64,000 nt of DNA from positions 970,375 through 1,034,374 of the forward strand of contig VWZS01007632.1 of the NCBI GenBank assembly GCA_013397075.1, read 5' to 3'. Within the stretch, counting starts at the first letter, position 1. Each line of letters starts with the position of its first letter. This DNA is from Rhabdornis inornatus. Its lineage: Eukaryota > Chordata > Aves > Passeriformes > Rhabdornithidae. The translations under genes and the position numbers were made by a program. Under the pieces are notes generated by a model. It was given only the letters and a program-made list of their open reading frames with translations, searched no databases and had not been told where the DNA came from. Positions 22,101-33,000 of the stretch are shown piece after piece.

Positions 22101-25100
22101 ACCCTGATGGATACCAGAGCTGCCTCACTAAGCAGCCTGCTGGACAGAGAGGAGATTTTACAGGGCATCTGACTCTGATGTCCCTGCTCACTTTAAAGGA
22201 TACCTCACTCTGATAACAAGGAGCTTTCCACCCAATCTGAAAAGGCTTTGCAGCAGGGTATCTACCAGGGCTCCATAGGATTCCCTCTTACTGCTTTGCA
22301 ACAACCCTTTAACTCTCACCAGCCCAAATCTTCAGCCACCAGAGCTTTATCTGAACCAGAGTGTGACACACATTAGGGAACTCAGCACGAGGCATTGATA
22401 ATCTTTGTGATTTGCAGTGCAGACCCATTGTAGGGCCCAGGAAGACTTTCAGGTTGGACAGCATGAACCAGCCTTCAGCTGATTATATCAGATAGGGCAA
22501 CAAAAAACACACTCTGCAGCTCAGTGGCTGCAGCTGCACAGCAGACACAGCTCCTGCAGCTCCATCCTGATGCTGCCCAACCATGTCATTATCTTTTATT
22601 GTGCTTATCAAATAACACCTGCCACAGACCAAGGCCCTGCTGAGCTGTGCTTGCACGGAGCCAGAAGCAAAAGACCACCCTATCCCCATAGACCTTAATC
22701 CAAGTACAATATCAGACATGACAACTGCACACAAAGAAACAACATTTGAGGATATAATTTTGTAGTCTTGAACTGAATTTCATTATTTGGTGCACTTGAA
22801 TGTTGACATTCACTTACTTGCCTTTCATTGTGCCTCATGCTTTTTCCCAGTAGTATTTCAGAAGTTTCCTTCTGACTGCACGCATGATTTGTGGTTGTCC
22901 CCAAACCAGACTACAAGAGTCTATTAGCTGCACTTGTGGAAGTGTTCCACTGTTTACCTGATAGTGGAACTGTTTATTTGGCAGTGGAGAGCAGATTACT
23001 CAAACCAGAACACGAGACTAAAGCTCTCCACATACTCCAAGAGGAGTGTGCATGTCCTCATGCCAGGTGTATGTTGGAGTGAGGCCAGTTCTACCCAGAT
23101 CTTAGGATAGAACCACTATCTCACAATAGAAATGAGTTTAAAAATGCTGGCTTAGTGCTTGGGAAAAAAAAAAGAACAAACAAAACATCATGACAGCATA
23201 AAAGAAAAGGCTTTGCTCTATGAATTCTGGAGTTCAGTAGCTAATATTTTAAACACATCATTCTGTCTAGAGAGGGAGAGAAAGGATTAAAAGGTTATGA
23301 ATTAAATATGCAACGTTCCAGGCAAAATAAAATTTCGATACCTTTAGACCTGTCTGGGGAGAGTTTGTGATGCTGACCACAGCTGATAGGTCATGAAAGA
23401 CCACTTCTCCTCAGACCCCTGATGTGAAGGTGACACTGATGTGTAATGAAGCATTGACTGGTCATTGTCATTGATGCTGCTCTTCAAGGCTATATTTTAA
23501 CTGTGAATTTTTAAGAAAGGCAAATGCTTACAGAAATGGGAGTTGGCAGTGCCCATCTGCTGCTGTCAGGCTTCCTGAGGGCTCCTGTCTCTCAGGCTGC
23601 AGCCCCCCTGTCAGCTGTCACCAAATTAGTTCTTGACTCTGCCACGGGAAGCTCCATTTCCCAGCTCACTAATTTGTGATTGGCATTTCTTGACTCAGAT
23701 GCTCAGCTGGACGTGGGAGCAGTGCTGGTGTTCTCCAGCCTGGGGATAAGCCGGAGCAGCACAGCCACCATGGCCTATCTGATGCACTCCTGTCGCTTTT
23801 CCCTGCAGGTATGTCACTGTCACAGTCCTGCAGAAACTGGCTCTGCACTTCATTGCTCTTCCTGAAGCCCCATTGCTGTAGTAATAGGACATTCTCTGTG
23901 ATTTCATGCACATAATCCACCTGATCATGGAAATGATTATATGATTTGAGATTGCATCTTCTTTAGATCATTAAGGAGGTGGCTTAGGTGTGATTTTGGA
24001 TATGGGAGTCCTTACTCTAGAACTTCTGATATTTTTGTTTTCCCTATTTAACTAAAGCAAAGCCATGGATACAGAACATGATCTTTTTCTCCTGGATTTA
24101 AGGAAAAGAGTGGAAGCTACTGCAGTTAATCCTATCTCTTAATTCCATTGCATTATAGAAGTTCAGAACCCAGTGTTTGCAGGGCTCTCATTTACCATTT
24201 ACCATTGACTTCAGCACTGACTTATCCCAAAATCCTTTTTTATTCCTCCAGAAGCAATCCCTTCCCACAGACACTCCTGTATAGAAATCTGGAATGGGAT
24301 AATACTTGCCCAGGAGGGATGTACAGGTCAGATGGCCAGCATAGGCTGTTCCATAGCTCTGAATAATGAAAGAAATTAAAGAAGGATGGCTGGGAATGGC
24401 CTGGCTGTGCAAGAGCCTGGTGGCCTCTCCCCTGGTGCCAGGCCTTTCTCCCTTTGCATACAACACACAGGCAGCATCTCCTGGTACCTCCTAACATGAA
24501 GTAGGAGAGTTCCCATTGCAACTGACCATCCTCTCCTTAAAAACCTCACCCTTTTGGAAAGCTGGGGAGCTTGAAGGGATTGATCCAAACTTCACTAAAG
24601 CTGGGTCTGTATCTGATAAGGTGATTGATTTTGTGCAAACATATCCAACGTAAGAGGAAAGCTCTTCCCATGGCTGTGTGCCAGTGGGTAATTAGAAGCT
24701 AAGGGTGCCAGCAGGGCTCAGACAGGGTTCAATGCCTGCACTAACAGGGCTGTGATTGCTCCTGCAGGCTGATAATTCACTCACTGAATCACAGAATGTG
24801 CTTCCAATGGCAGTGCAAAAGTCAAAGCCTGAGCCTTGCCATTCCTCTCAGTTGGCATCAACAGGTTGGTCTCAGCATTTCACTAAATGCCAAAAAGAAA
24901 AAAAGAAAATATTGACAGGGCAGTGCTTGCCCACTGTTGGCTAGGCAAAGCTTTCCTGAGGGATTACCCTGGCAGACAAGTTTGTTTCTTGCAGACAAAA
25001 GCAGTGCAACAGATTCCTGTGTGATCCTCTAGCCAATCCAGACAAAGATCTTTGAAAGCTTCCAAAAAGACAAAAGCAAGGCATTGGGATGTGCAGCTCC

Positions 25101-26032
25101 TGATTCAATCAGTGAGCAATATGTGAGTAGATCTATTGAGACCAGGGGAACCAGAGACACCCACACTGTGGACCTAGAGGAGTAAATATTGGAATATCAG
25201 CCCCAGAGCCTGCAGAATCAGCAAGATTAGAAAAACAAACCAATGGAGCACTATCTGCTGACCTTTGGTCTCATTTCACTTGAGCAACCCTCCAAGTGCA
25301 GGGGGCAAGCTCCTTTACAAGCAGGAAGATGAGCACTGACAGGAAAACCCAGGGATGGAGCTGGGGTAATGCTGGTGGATCTGCCCTGTGTGTGTGACAG
25401 AGTTTCTAGGTGATTACTTGGAGCTAACAAATAATTAAGATGGCTGTAATTAATACAGTGGGATGACTACAAGGTCAGAACTGCTCTGCCACATCAGGTC
25501 ACACCAATCCAAAAACATGATAACCTTCATTGCTTTATAACATTAATAGCTGATACCTCACTGCTTTGCTCATCATCTGTGGAAGGAACAGCATTTTAGG
25601 GTAGAAAATCCAGGATTGCATCACTCCTCAGAGCAGAATAACACTAAGTAGTGAAAGCAGCCTGAGCTGTCCTTGTATCCAGGAGAGCAGAGCATGAAGG
25701 GGACAGGTTTCTCTCAGGTTCACATCTGGATCCAGCCTGTCCCCACTTTGGTACCAAACTCTTCTCTGCAGGTTCTTGCTGTCCAGCACAGACAGCAAAT
25801 ACAAAGCTGTGTTGACTGAAGTGTAGCTGCGTTGTGAAAATGTCTATTAGTCACTTTCTGTTCAACTCCTAACGCTTCTTTTCTTTCCTTCTGTTTACAG
25901 AGAGCTTGGAAATACCTTCTGAAATGCAAAATGAACATGAGACCAAACCGGGGCTTTGTGGAACAGCTCTCAGCCTGGGAGAACCAAATTTATGGGTGCC
26001 CAGTCACAGACGTCTCTGAACCAAATTACTGA
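16123..26032 (+). CDS. STYXL1: Serine/threonine/tyrosine-interacting-like protein 1 (MK-STYX pseudophosphatase); nine coding exons
   Basis: MK-STYX is a catalytically inactive dual-specificity phosphatase that binds signalling partners; mammalian work links it to stress granules and mitochondrial apoptosis. Coding exons are 16123-16225, 17351-17412, 17880-17988, 18307-18363, 19255-19400, 20727-20872, 21908-22002, 23699-23808 and 25901-26032, giving 960 nt and 319 residues (human 313). An N-terminal rhodanese/CDC25-like domain spans about 10-160, and a DUSP domain about 165-305. The signature loop at 251-259 reads FSSLGISRS, so the catalytic Cys is Ser252 and the preceding His is Phe251, as in mammalian MK-STYX. 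The linker at about 78-110 lacks the acidic run of the human protein. All splice sites are GT-AG. ATG 16123 was chosen because MAGVMFCEP aligns with the human start; an out-of-frame ATG lies 7 bases upstream. The last exon also appears in the duplicate copy at 27209-27340. Confidence 0.95.
16226..16560 (+). repeat. Pyrimidine-rich low-complexity repeat in STYXL1 intron 1
   Basis: Directly after the first donor of STYXL1 the sequence becomes a degenerate array of CTGCC/CTGTCCC words ('tgtccctgcctgcccc' and variants) over about 330 bases. Open frames here are repeat artefacts rich in Pro, Cys, Leu and Ser. Confidence 0.75.
17139..17280 (-). mobile_element. CR1 LINE 3'-end fragment, diverged
   Basis: The stretch follows the reverse complement of the CR1 3' region: a 'gaaaagacctt...cagatacagtccaac' block, then 'cccctaaatcatatccccaaatgccacatctccaaat'-type text. 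Several substitutions and small deletions show that it is old. It lies in STYXL1 intron 1, antisense to the gene, just upstream of exon 2. Identification is by recall of the CR1 consensus, not by alignment. Confidence 0.75.
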
Positions 26033-27568
26033 CAGAGAACATCCCATGGGGAAAACCACTTCCCATTTCTGGGGAGAAAGTTACTAGAACACTGTGTGAA
26101 AAAAGACCCAAATGTAATGGAAAAGCTTTCCTCTTTAGCTCCACGTCATTTTGGGTCAAGATTTGGAGCCTCCTGAGGAACCCACCTGTGCTGGAGGAGA
26201 TGGCAGTTTGGGGAATGCAAGTCCTGCAGGATGTGGCCCATTATACACAGCTCGACTCTTNTCCTGAGGGATTACCCTGGCAGACAAGTTTGTTTCTTGC
26301 AGACAAAAGCAGTGCAACAGATTCCTGTGTGATCCTCTAGCCAATCCAGACAAAGATCTTTGAAAGCTTCCAAAAAGACAAAAGCAAGGCATTGGGATGT
26401 GCAGCTCCTGATTCAATCAGTGAGCAATATGTGAGTAGATCTATTGAGACCAGGGGAACCAGAGACACCCACACTGTGGACCTAGAGGAGTAAATATTGG
26501 AATATCAGCCCCAGAGCCTGCAGAATCAGCAAGATTAGAAAAACAAACCAATGGAGCACTATCTGCTGACCTTTGGTCTCATTTCACTTGAGCAACCCTC
26601 CAAGTGCAGGGGGCAAGCTCCTTTACAAGCAGGAAGATGAGCACTGACAGGAAAACCCAGGGATGGAGCTGGGGTAATGCTGGTGGATCTGCCCTGTGTG
26701 TGTGACAGAGTTTCTAGGTGATTACTTGGAGCTAACAAATAATTAAGATGGCTGTAATTAATACAGTGGGATGACTACAAGGTCAGAACTGCTCTGCCAC
26801 ATCAGGTCACACCAATCCAAAAACATGATAACCTTCATTGCTTTATAACATTAATAGCTGATACCTCACTGCTTTGCTCATCATCTGTGGAAGGAACAGC
26901 ATTTTAGGGTAGAAAATCCAGGATTGCATCACTCCTCAGAGCAGAATAACACTAAGTAGTGAAAGCAGCCTGAGCTGTCCTTGTATCCAGGAGAGCAGAG
27001 CATGAAGGGGACAGGTTTCTCTCAGGTTCACATCTGGATCCAGCCTGTCCCCACTTTGGTACCAAACTCTTCTCTGCAGGTTCTTGCTGTCCAGCACAGA
27101 CAGCAAATACAAAGCTGTGTTGACTGAAGTGTAGCTGCGTTGTGAAAATGTCTATTAGTCACTTTCTGTTCAACTCCTAACGCTTCTTTTCTTTCCTTCT
27201 GTTTACAGAGAGCTTGGAAATACCTTCTGAAATGCAAAATGAACATGAGACCAAACCGGGGCTTTGTGGAACAGCTCTCAGCCTGGGAGAACCAAATTTA
27301 TGGGTGCCCAGTCACAGACGTCTCTGAACCAAATTACTGACAGAGAACATCCCATGGGGAAAACCACTTCCCATTTCTGGGGAGAAAGTTACTAGAACAC
27401 TGTGTGAAAAAAGACCCAAATGTAATGGAAAAGCTTTCCTCTTTAGCTCCACGTCATTTTGGGTCAAGATTTGGAGCCTCCTGAGGAACCCACCTGTGCT
27501 GGAGGAGATGGCAGTTTGGGGAATGCAAGTCCTGCAGGATGTGGCCCATTATACACAGCTCGACTCTT
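24954..27568 (+). repeat. 1307-bp direct duplication joined by a single N (probable assembly artefact)
   Basis: Bases 24954-26260 recur at 26262-27568 with a constant offset of 1308. Every segment I compared between the copies is identical. A single N at 26261 is the only thing between them. The duplicated block holds the end of STYXL1 intron 8, the terminal coding exon and part of the 3' UTR. Two overlapping contig ends left unmerged explain this better than a biological duplication. A very recent tandem duplication remains possible. Confidence 0.92.
27209..27340 (+). pseudogene. Duplicate copy of the terminal STYXL1 exon
   Basis: This is an exact second copy of exon 9, with the same acceptor, 43 codons and TGA, located 1308 bases downstream of the first. 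It belongs to the single-N duplication and most likely does not exist in the genome. If it were real, it would be an alternative terminal exon encoding the same C-terminus. Confidence 0.85.
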
Positions 27569-27959
27569 TTGTAAGCAAAGGGGATTATAGCCCCAGCTGT
27601 GGGGCAGTCAGTAGGGTTATCTCTGTAAAGGTTTTTTATCCAGGGTCTGGAGTAGTAAATTTAGAGTCTGACAGTGCTGACTTCCAGCCGGGAGAGGTGA
27701 CAACAGAATTTCCCTGGTTGAGAAGTCGCTATGCCCTGTGAATGCCTTCTCAGCCACCCACAGATGTCACCATGGCCTCTCACAGACTCGCTGGCTGGAC
27801 TGTTGACAAGTCCACCCTTCCTTCGCTGCCTTCTAGTCCTACAACCAAACCTCTGGGCACAGCCGGTAATTTTAAAGCCTCAGTGCTGTCACATGAAACC
27901 TAAACTCAGTGCCGTCCTCCCTCTTACTGCACTCCGAAATCTGTTTTTTGGCATCACAA

Positions 27960-27965
27960 AATAAA
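27960..27965 (+). terminator. STYXL1: Candidate STYXL1 polyadenylation signal AATAAA
   Basis: A canonical hexamer lies about 620 bases beyond the stop codon of the second exon copy, just before the GC-rich TMEM120A promoter. I saw no AATAAA in the sequence I checked between that stop codon and this site, so it is the best candidate for the 3' end. Confidence 0.55.
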
Positions 27966-28009
27966 ACACGACAGAAAACACGCCCTAGTTTTGCAGCACT
28001 CTGTGTTTG

Positions 28010-28930
28010 GGATTTAGCGGCGGGTTCGGGTTTCTCATACTGACACGCGCGGCAGGGCCGGGAACGCACCCCGAGAGCTGCCTGAACTGGGAGCGAGCTC
28101 ACACAACGCAAAGCCCCAGCGAAACGCTGCGATTTCAGGGAATTCTGCTTTTGCAGGCTCCGATTTAAAGGGAAAGGCNGTGGGAGATGCCCCGCGGGTG
28201 CCCCGCAGCATCCCCAGCGGGTACCGTGGGCAGCCGGGCTCTCCCCGCTGGAGTCCGGGCGCTTTTCCCCCGTGTCCCTGCCCTCGGGTACGAGCTCTGT
28301 GCCTTGGGGCAAAGCGTTTCGGAGCAGGGCAGGGGTGCCGGGCTGTGCCGGGGCTCGGAGCTCGGGAGGAGCGGGGTACCCCGGTGTGATGCCCCAGCCC
28401 GCCGTGGACGTGGCGTGGAGACCTCGGTTGTCCCCGTTTTGCTGCTGGGAGCGGGGAGCAGCAGTGCCTGGCGTGGCACGGCCGGACGAGGTGCGCAGAT
28501 GCGGTTCCACTCCTTATCGCTCCTCTCAGCCCGGCTCGGGGCAGCCCGGAGCCGGCCAGCCCTGCAGGGAAAGCGGCCAGCAGAGCCCAGCTCTCCCGGA
28601 ACCCAGGCACGCTTCAGCCAGGCACCTTGTCCCCACTGCCAGACCCTGTCACCGCCGGGGCTGGCCGGGGGCTCCGTGCCAGGAAGGTGACTGGTGTCAG
28701 AGGTTCTTCCACCTGCTTTGTGTAATCCCCAGGGCGCTGCCTTGCCGGAGAAGGAGTGGGCAGGGTTCAGCTCACACAGGTCACCCAAGGGAAAGGTTGG
28801 CCAGGCATCTCCTGCTGCCGCTCAGGTCACTGGGCTTCAGCTGCACCCGTTCCCTCTCCCCCTCCTTCCCCCGGGAGCGGGGTGAAGCGGATGTTGTTGC
28901 GGACACGTCGCTGCTGTGCCCAGATCTGGG
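28010..28930. promoter_or_regulatory. TMEM120A: CpG-rich region, presumed TMEM120A promoter and hidden first exon
   Basis: The sequence turns sharply GC- and CpG-rich here, immediately upstream of the visible TMEM120A exons. A single N at 28179 marks an unresolved base or gap. I searched both flanks for a first coding exon with the conserved N-terminus and a donor and found none, so that exon probably lies in sequence missing at the N. Long open frames in this block lack any recognisable protein and result from the composition. Confidence 0.6.
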
Positions 28931-30095
28931 GCAAGGGAGGCTTTGAGAAACCTCCTCTTGCTCCATAAGGGTTGCGTGGATGTCCCGGGTCGCCCACTTC
29001 GAACCCTGAGTGCAGCCACTCAGCGCCGGCCCTTCCCTTTGGACACCTCCTCTCGCCCTGGCTCCTCATCCATGCGGTCTCCGAGCAGGGAACTTGGATG
29101 CTGGCACGGCTAAAGGACTTGTCACAAAAGCCACTTGCTCAGAGTTGACTCCAGAGCCAGGAGGAGGTGACTCTAGATGGCAGCAGGAAAGCTTGATGGT
29201 CAAGCAGGGAGTGTCTTCAGATAAATCAGGGATATAAATCACTGCTGTGGAACCGGGACTATCTGGGATCTGTTCCCTCCGTGCCACTCACTGCTTGTCA
29301 CCAGAGGGAGAAAGTTTCCCTCCTCTGCTCTTGGTTTCACCTTTCTCCTTTGGGAACAACTTTTAAGATCTGGTGATCAAGTGGTCGATAAGAGCTACAG
29401 AGGTTAAAACTTGTTCGTGCCAAGGTCTAGTCCAAGGGTTGTTGTGAGCAGAGTGTAATTCCCTGCTGGAGGTGGCGTTCAGGCTGCTGTGAGGTGAGGC
29501 TGTTTTCCTGCTGACCTGGACAAGCATTGATCTAGCAGCTCTCCCCTTTCCCTACTAAATATAGTGGAGAAATGCATCCAGCTTTATCCAGGTACGGTTG
29601 GGTTACCGGGCACTTGGCTGCAGCCCTGCTGTGAGTCTGTCCTCTTTGTCCAGCTCACTGCCAGGCTCCTTCCAGCTTCCCAGGGGTCCTCAGGTGGAGC
29701 CTCAAAGCCGTGAGCTGGGAGACCTGGAGGCACCAAGGCCTGCTCATTCTGTCCCAGCACCCAAAGCCACTGCTCTGAGTGGCCCACAGTTGCACCCTGG
29801 CCCACACAGCATTTATTGCCAAGTCTTTCCTATCTGCTGTGTGCAGTCATTGGTGTCTCAAACATGGGAACATCCCATGGATAGCCTGCTTGGGCTTGGG
29901 GATGGGCATCCCCATGGAAGTAGGGCTGGCTGCAGGCTGTCCCCAAACACACCTGGCCTTCTGCAGCCACCTCTCCTCTCACCCAGCAGCTGCACAGATG
30001 AAATTAAGGACATTTTTTAACAAAAGCATCACAGACGGCCCAAGGACAGGGGGCTGGGCAGGCAGCTCTAATGCATGCTGGTCTCTCCTTCCCAG
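28931..30095. other. Presumed TMEM120A intron 1
   Basis: No exon, RNA gene or recognisable mobile element is visible. The stretch ends in a pyrimidine tract and AG at 30094-30095, the acceptor of the first visible TMEM120A exon. Confidence 0.5.
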
Positions 30096-33000
30096 GACAA
30101 CCACAAGCTGTACAAGCAGAAACTCGAGGAGCTCACCAAGCTCCAGGATGGGATCTCCAGCTCCATTGCCCGGCAGAAGAAGCGGCTGAAGGAGCTGTCA
30201 CTGTCCCTGAAAAAGTGAGTCAGTGCTCTGGGAGGGGAGAGCAGCAAGGATGGGGCTGCTGAGCTCACCTCATGTCTCAAAGGCAAACCTCTCTGCAGCC
30301 AGGTGCTGTGGGGAGGCTGATCTTCCCTTTCCTCTGCCCTGATTTGTGCCCTGTTTGCAGTTCAGAGCTTGAAAGGGTTTTGCAGGTACCCTGAACTGCT
30401 GCCCTCCTGCACAAAGCTCTCTCCATCCTTCCTAAGGGTGAGAGACCCATCTGGCCTCACCTTGCTCCCTTCTCTTGAGCAACATCACAGCCTGACAGGG
30501 GAGCTCACCCTGCAGATGGAGTTGTGGACTTGCCTCCCATCCACTTTCCCTGTCCTTGGGGTGTCCTTGCCTGAGTCAGTCACTTGTGGAGTGCCAGCAC
30601 GTGCTGGTCACGTTGCAGAGGCTCTCCTGATGCCAGTGCCTGTCTTTGCTCCCCAGATGCAAAGGGCAGGCGACTCCCGAGCAGGAAGCGTCCATCCAAG
30701 AGACCCAGAGCCTGATTAAAGAGAGGCAGAGCGTGTTCTTTGAGATGGAGGCCTATCTGCCAAAGAAGAACGGGTGAGAAGGCACCTCAGCTCTGGCTGG
30801 GGCACCAGGGCCACCCTCCACATCCCTGTGGCTGTAATGCTGCAGGCACAGACCCAGAGCTGTCTCCCTGCACCCAGCAGTGTCACAGCTGTGCTGCTCC
30901 ACTTGGGCTCCCCAAAGACACCTGGGCAGGAGCCAGCAGGGCTGCCCCTCAATCCTCTGCCTGCTCATGGCAATCACCCGCCCTTGGACAGTGGTTGTGC
31001 CTGAGGAAAAGCCCTGGTGAACACCCCAGTGCCTGTGGGAGGTGGGATGTGTGCTCCCCCACCCATTCCCCTGCCCTTAGGAGGGGATTCCAGAGGGTTT
31101 GTGCCTGGCAGCTCCAAGTGGAAGCACCTGGGGGCTCATCCCTGGCCCCACTGGTGGCACAAGAGGGGACAGGTCCTTGTCCTAATGCTCTGCTCTTTCC
31201 CCAGGTTGTACCTGAGTCTGGTGCTCGGCAACGTGAACGTGACACTGCTCAGCAAACAGGCCAAGTACGGCCCCTCCTCACTGCTCCTCTGATTTTCCTG
31301 GCTTGGGATCCTCTTGGCACCAGGAACAACAGCTGAGGAGCTGACATGGGGCTGGCTTGGCTCACCTGGTGTAGATTCCCTTCCTGAACTGTTTTCTGCA
31401 TCATTTCCCAAGAATCAGCCAAATCCTTGGCTCCCCCTCACATTCCTGCCACTGGGCTGGGATGGACAATTAGCTCTGACAAGTTCATGGGATCCTCACC
31501 AAAGCCATGTCCATGTTTCCACTGTATTAGGAACTTCCAGGAAAGACAGACAGTGGATAGTCTCCTCCTCTTCCCTTGGGAAAACACCAAAAGTTGGTTT
31601 TGGCCCCTGAGAGCCTTTACCTTGCCAGAGATGCCCAGCCAGGAGCCTCTCCCCTCTCCCTCTGTTCCCCAATCCTCCCCTTGGAGATTTGTGCAGATGC
31701 CAGTCTGCCCATCTTCCCCACCAGGGCCCACCTTCAACCCACCAAGTTGGGGTGGTTTGGGGTGCTCAGATGTGTCCCAGCTGTGTGGGAGCAGCCTGAT
31801 GTGCTCTGCTCTTAGAAATACCCCCAAGGCAAGGTTCTTCCTGAGTGTGTCCCAGAGGTTCCCAACAGAATATCACTTTTACCCTTTTATATTTTACAGC
31901 CAGATGGGATGGGAGGGCACAAATTTCCAGCAGCCCCCTTGCTCCAAGCCTGTGCTTGTGCTTCCCTGCAGGTTTGCATATAAAGATGAGTACGAGAAGT
32001 TCAAGCTCTACCTCACCATCATCCTACTCATTGTCTCCTTCTCCTGTCGGTTCCTCCTCAACTCCAGGTGAGTCTGGCGTGGTGCTGGGCAGAGTTCTCC
32101 TTTCAGAGCCCCCTTGCCCTTCTCTCCCATCCTGGAATATCCAGAGCTGAACAGGAGGTCCTGGTAAAGCACCTGGACACTGCCCTGGAGGTGGGATGGC
32201 CTTTGTGGCTGCCGTGGCCATGGTGGGTGGTGGGGAGCAGGTCCCTTCACTTGGGGGTGGGTGTCCCATGGGTTGTCACAGTGCCTGTGCCCACAGCACG
32301 TGCCTTTACACCCTGCTCTGTGTGACCCAGGGTGACAGACGCTGTCTTTAACTTCCTGCTGGTGTGGTACTACTGCACCCTCACCATCCGCGAGAGCATC
32401 TTGATCAACAACGGCTCCAAGTGAGTCCCCTGGGCGTGGGGAGGGGGCTGGGCCTTCTCTGCAGGGCTGGGGGAGTTGGGACCCATCACAGGGAGCAGCT
32501 CCCTCCTACTCAGGGTGTGTGGCAAACCCTGCTGGGAGCTGCAGGAGCAGGGCAGGAGGAACCTGGAACCTCCCGTGTGGAGGCGGTGGAAGGTGGAGCT
32601 GGAAGGGCCCTGGTGCTGCCCAGCCCCGAGGCTCTGGGTCCTGCTCTCAGGGCCATTTCCCAGCCAGCCCTGGGAGCTGTGGGGTGGCTGGGGCTGGGCT
32701 GCTCCATTCTCCAGGGTGCCTTTGGCTCCAGATGTGACACTGCTTCTCTGTGTCTGCCCTTCAGGATCAAAGGCTGGTGGGTTTTCCATCACTACATCTC
32801 CACCTTCCTCTCAGGTGTCATGCTGACGTGGTAAGTCTGTGTCCCCTGTCCCATGGGGGGCTGCCTGGGCTGTGGGCAGCTCTGGCCAAGGGCCCATAGG
32901 GGCTGTGGGACAGGCAGGGCTGGCTGTCTCCTCCCAGCCCCACATCCCCCAGCCAGCACCATCTCTCCACAGGCCAGATGGGCTCATGTACCAGATGTTC

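Noticed and set aside
28165..28946. Several long overlapping frames (up to 224 codons) in the CpG block
   Set aside because: They occur in multiple frames on both strands at once, as expected where GC-rich sequence lacks stop codons. None resembles the TMEM120A N-terminus.
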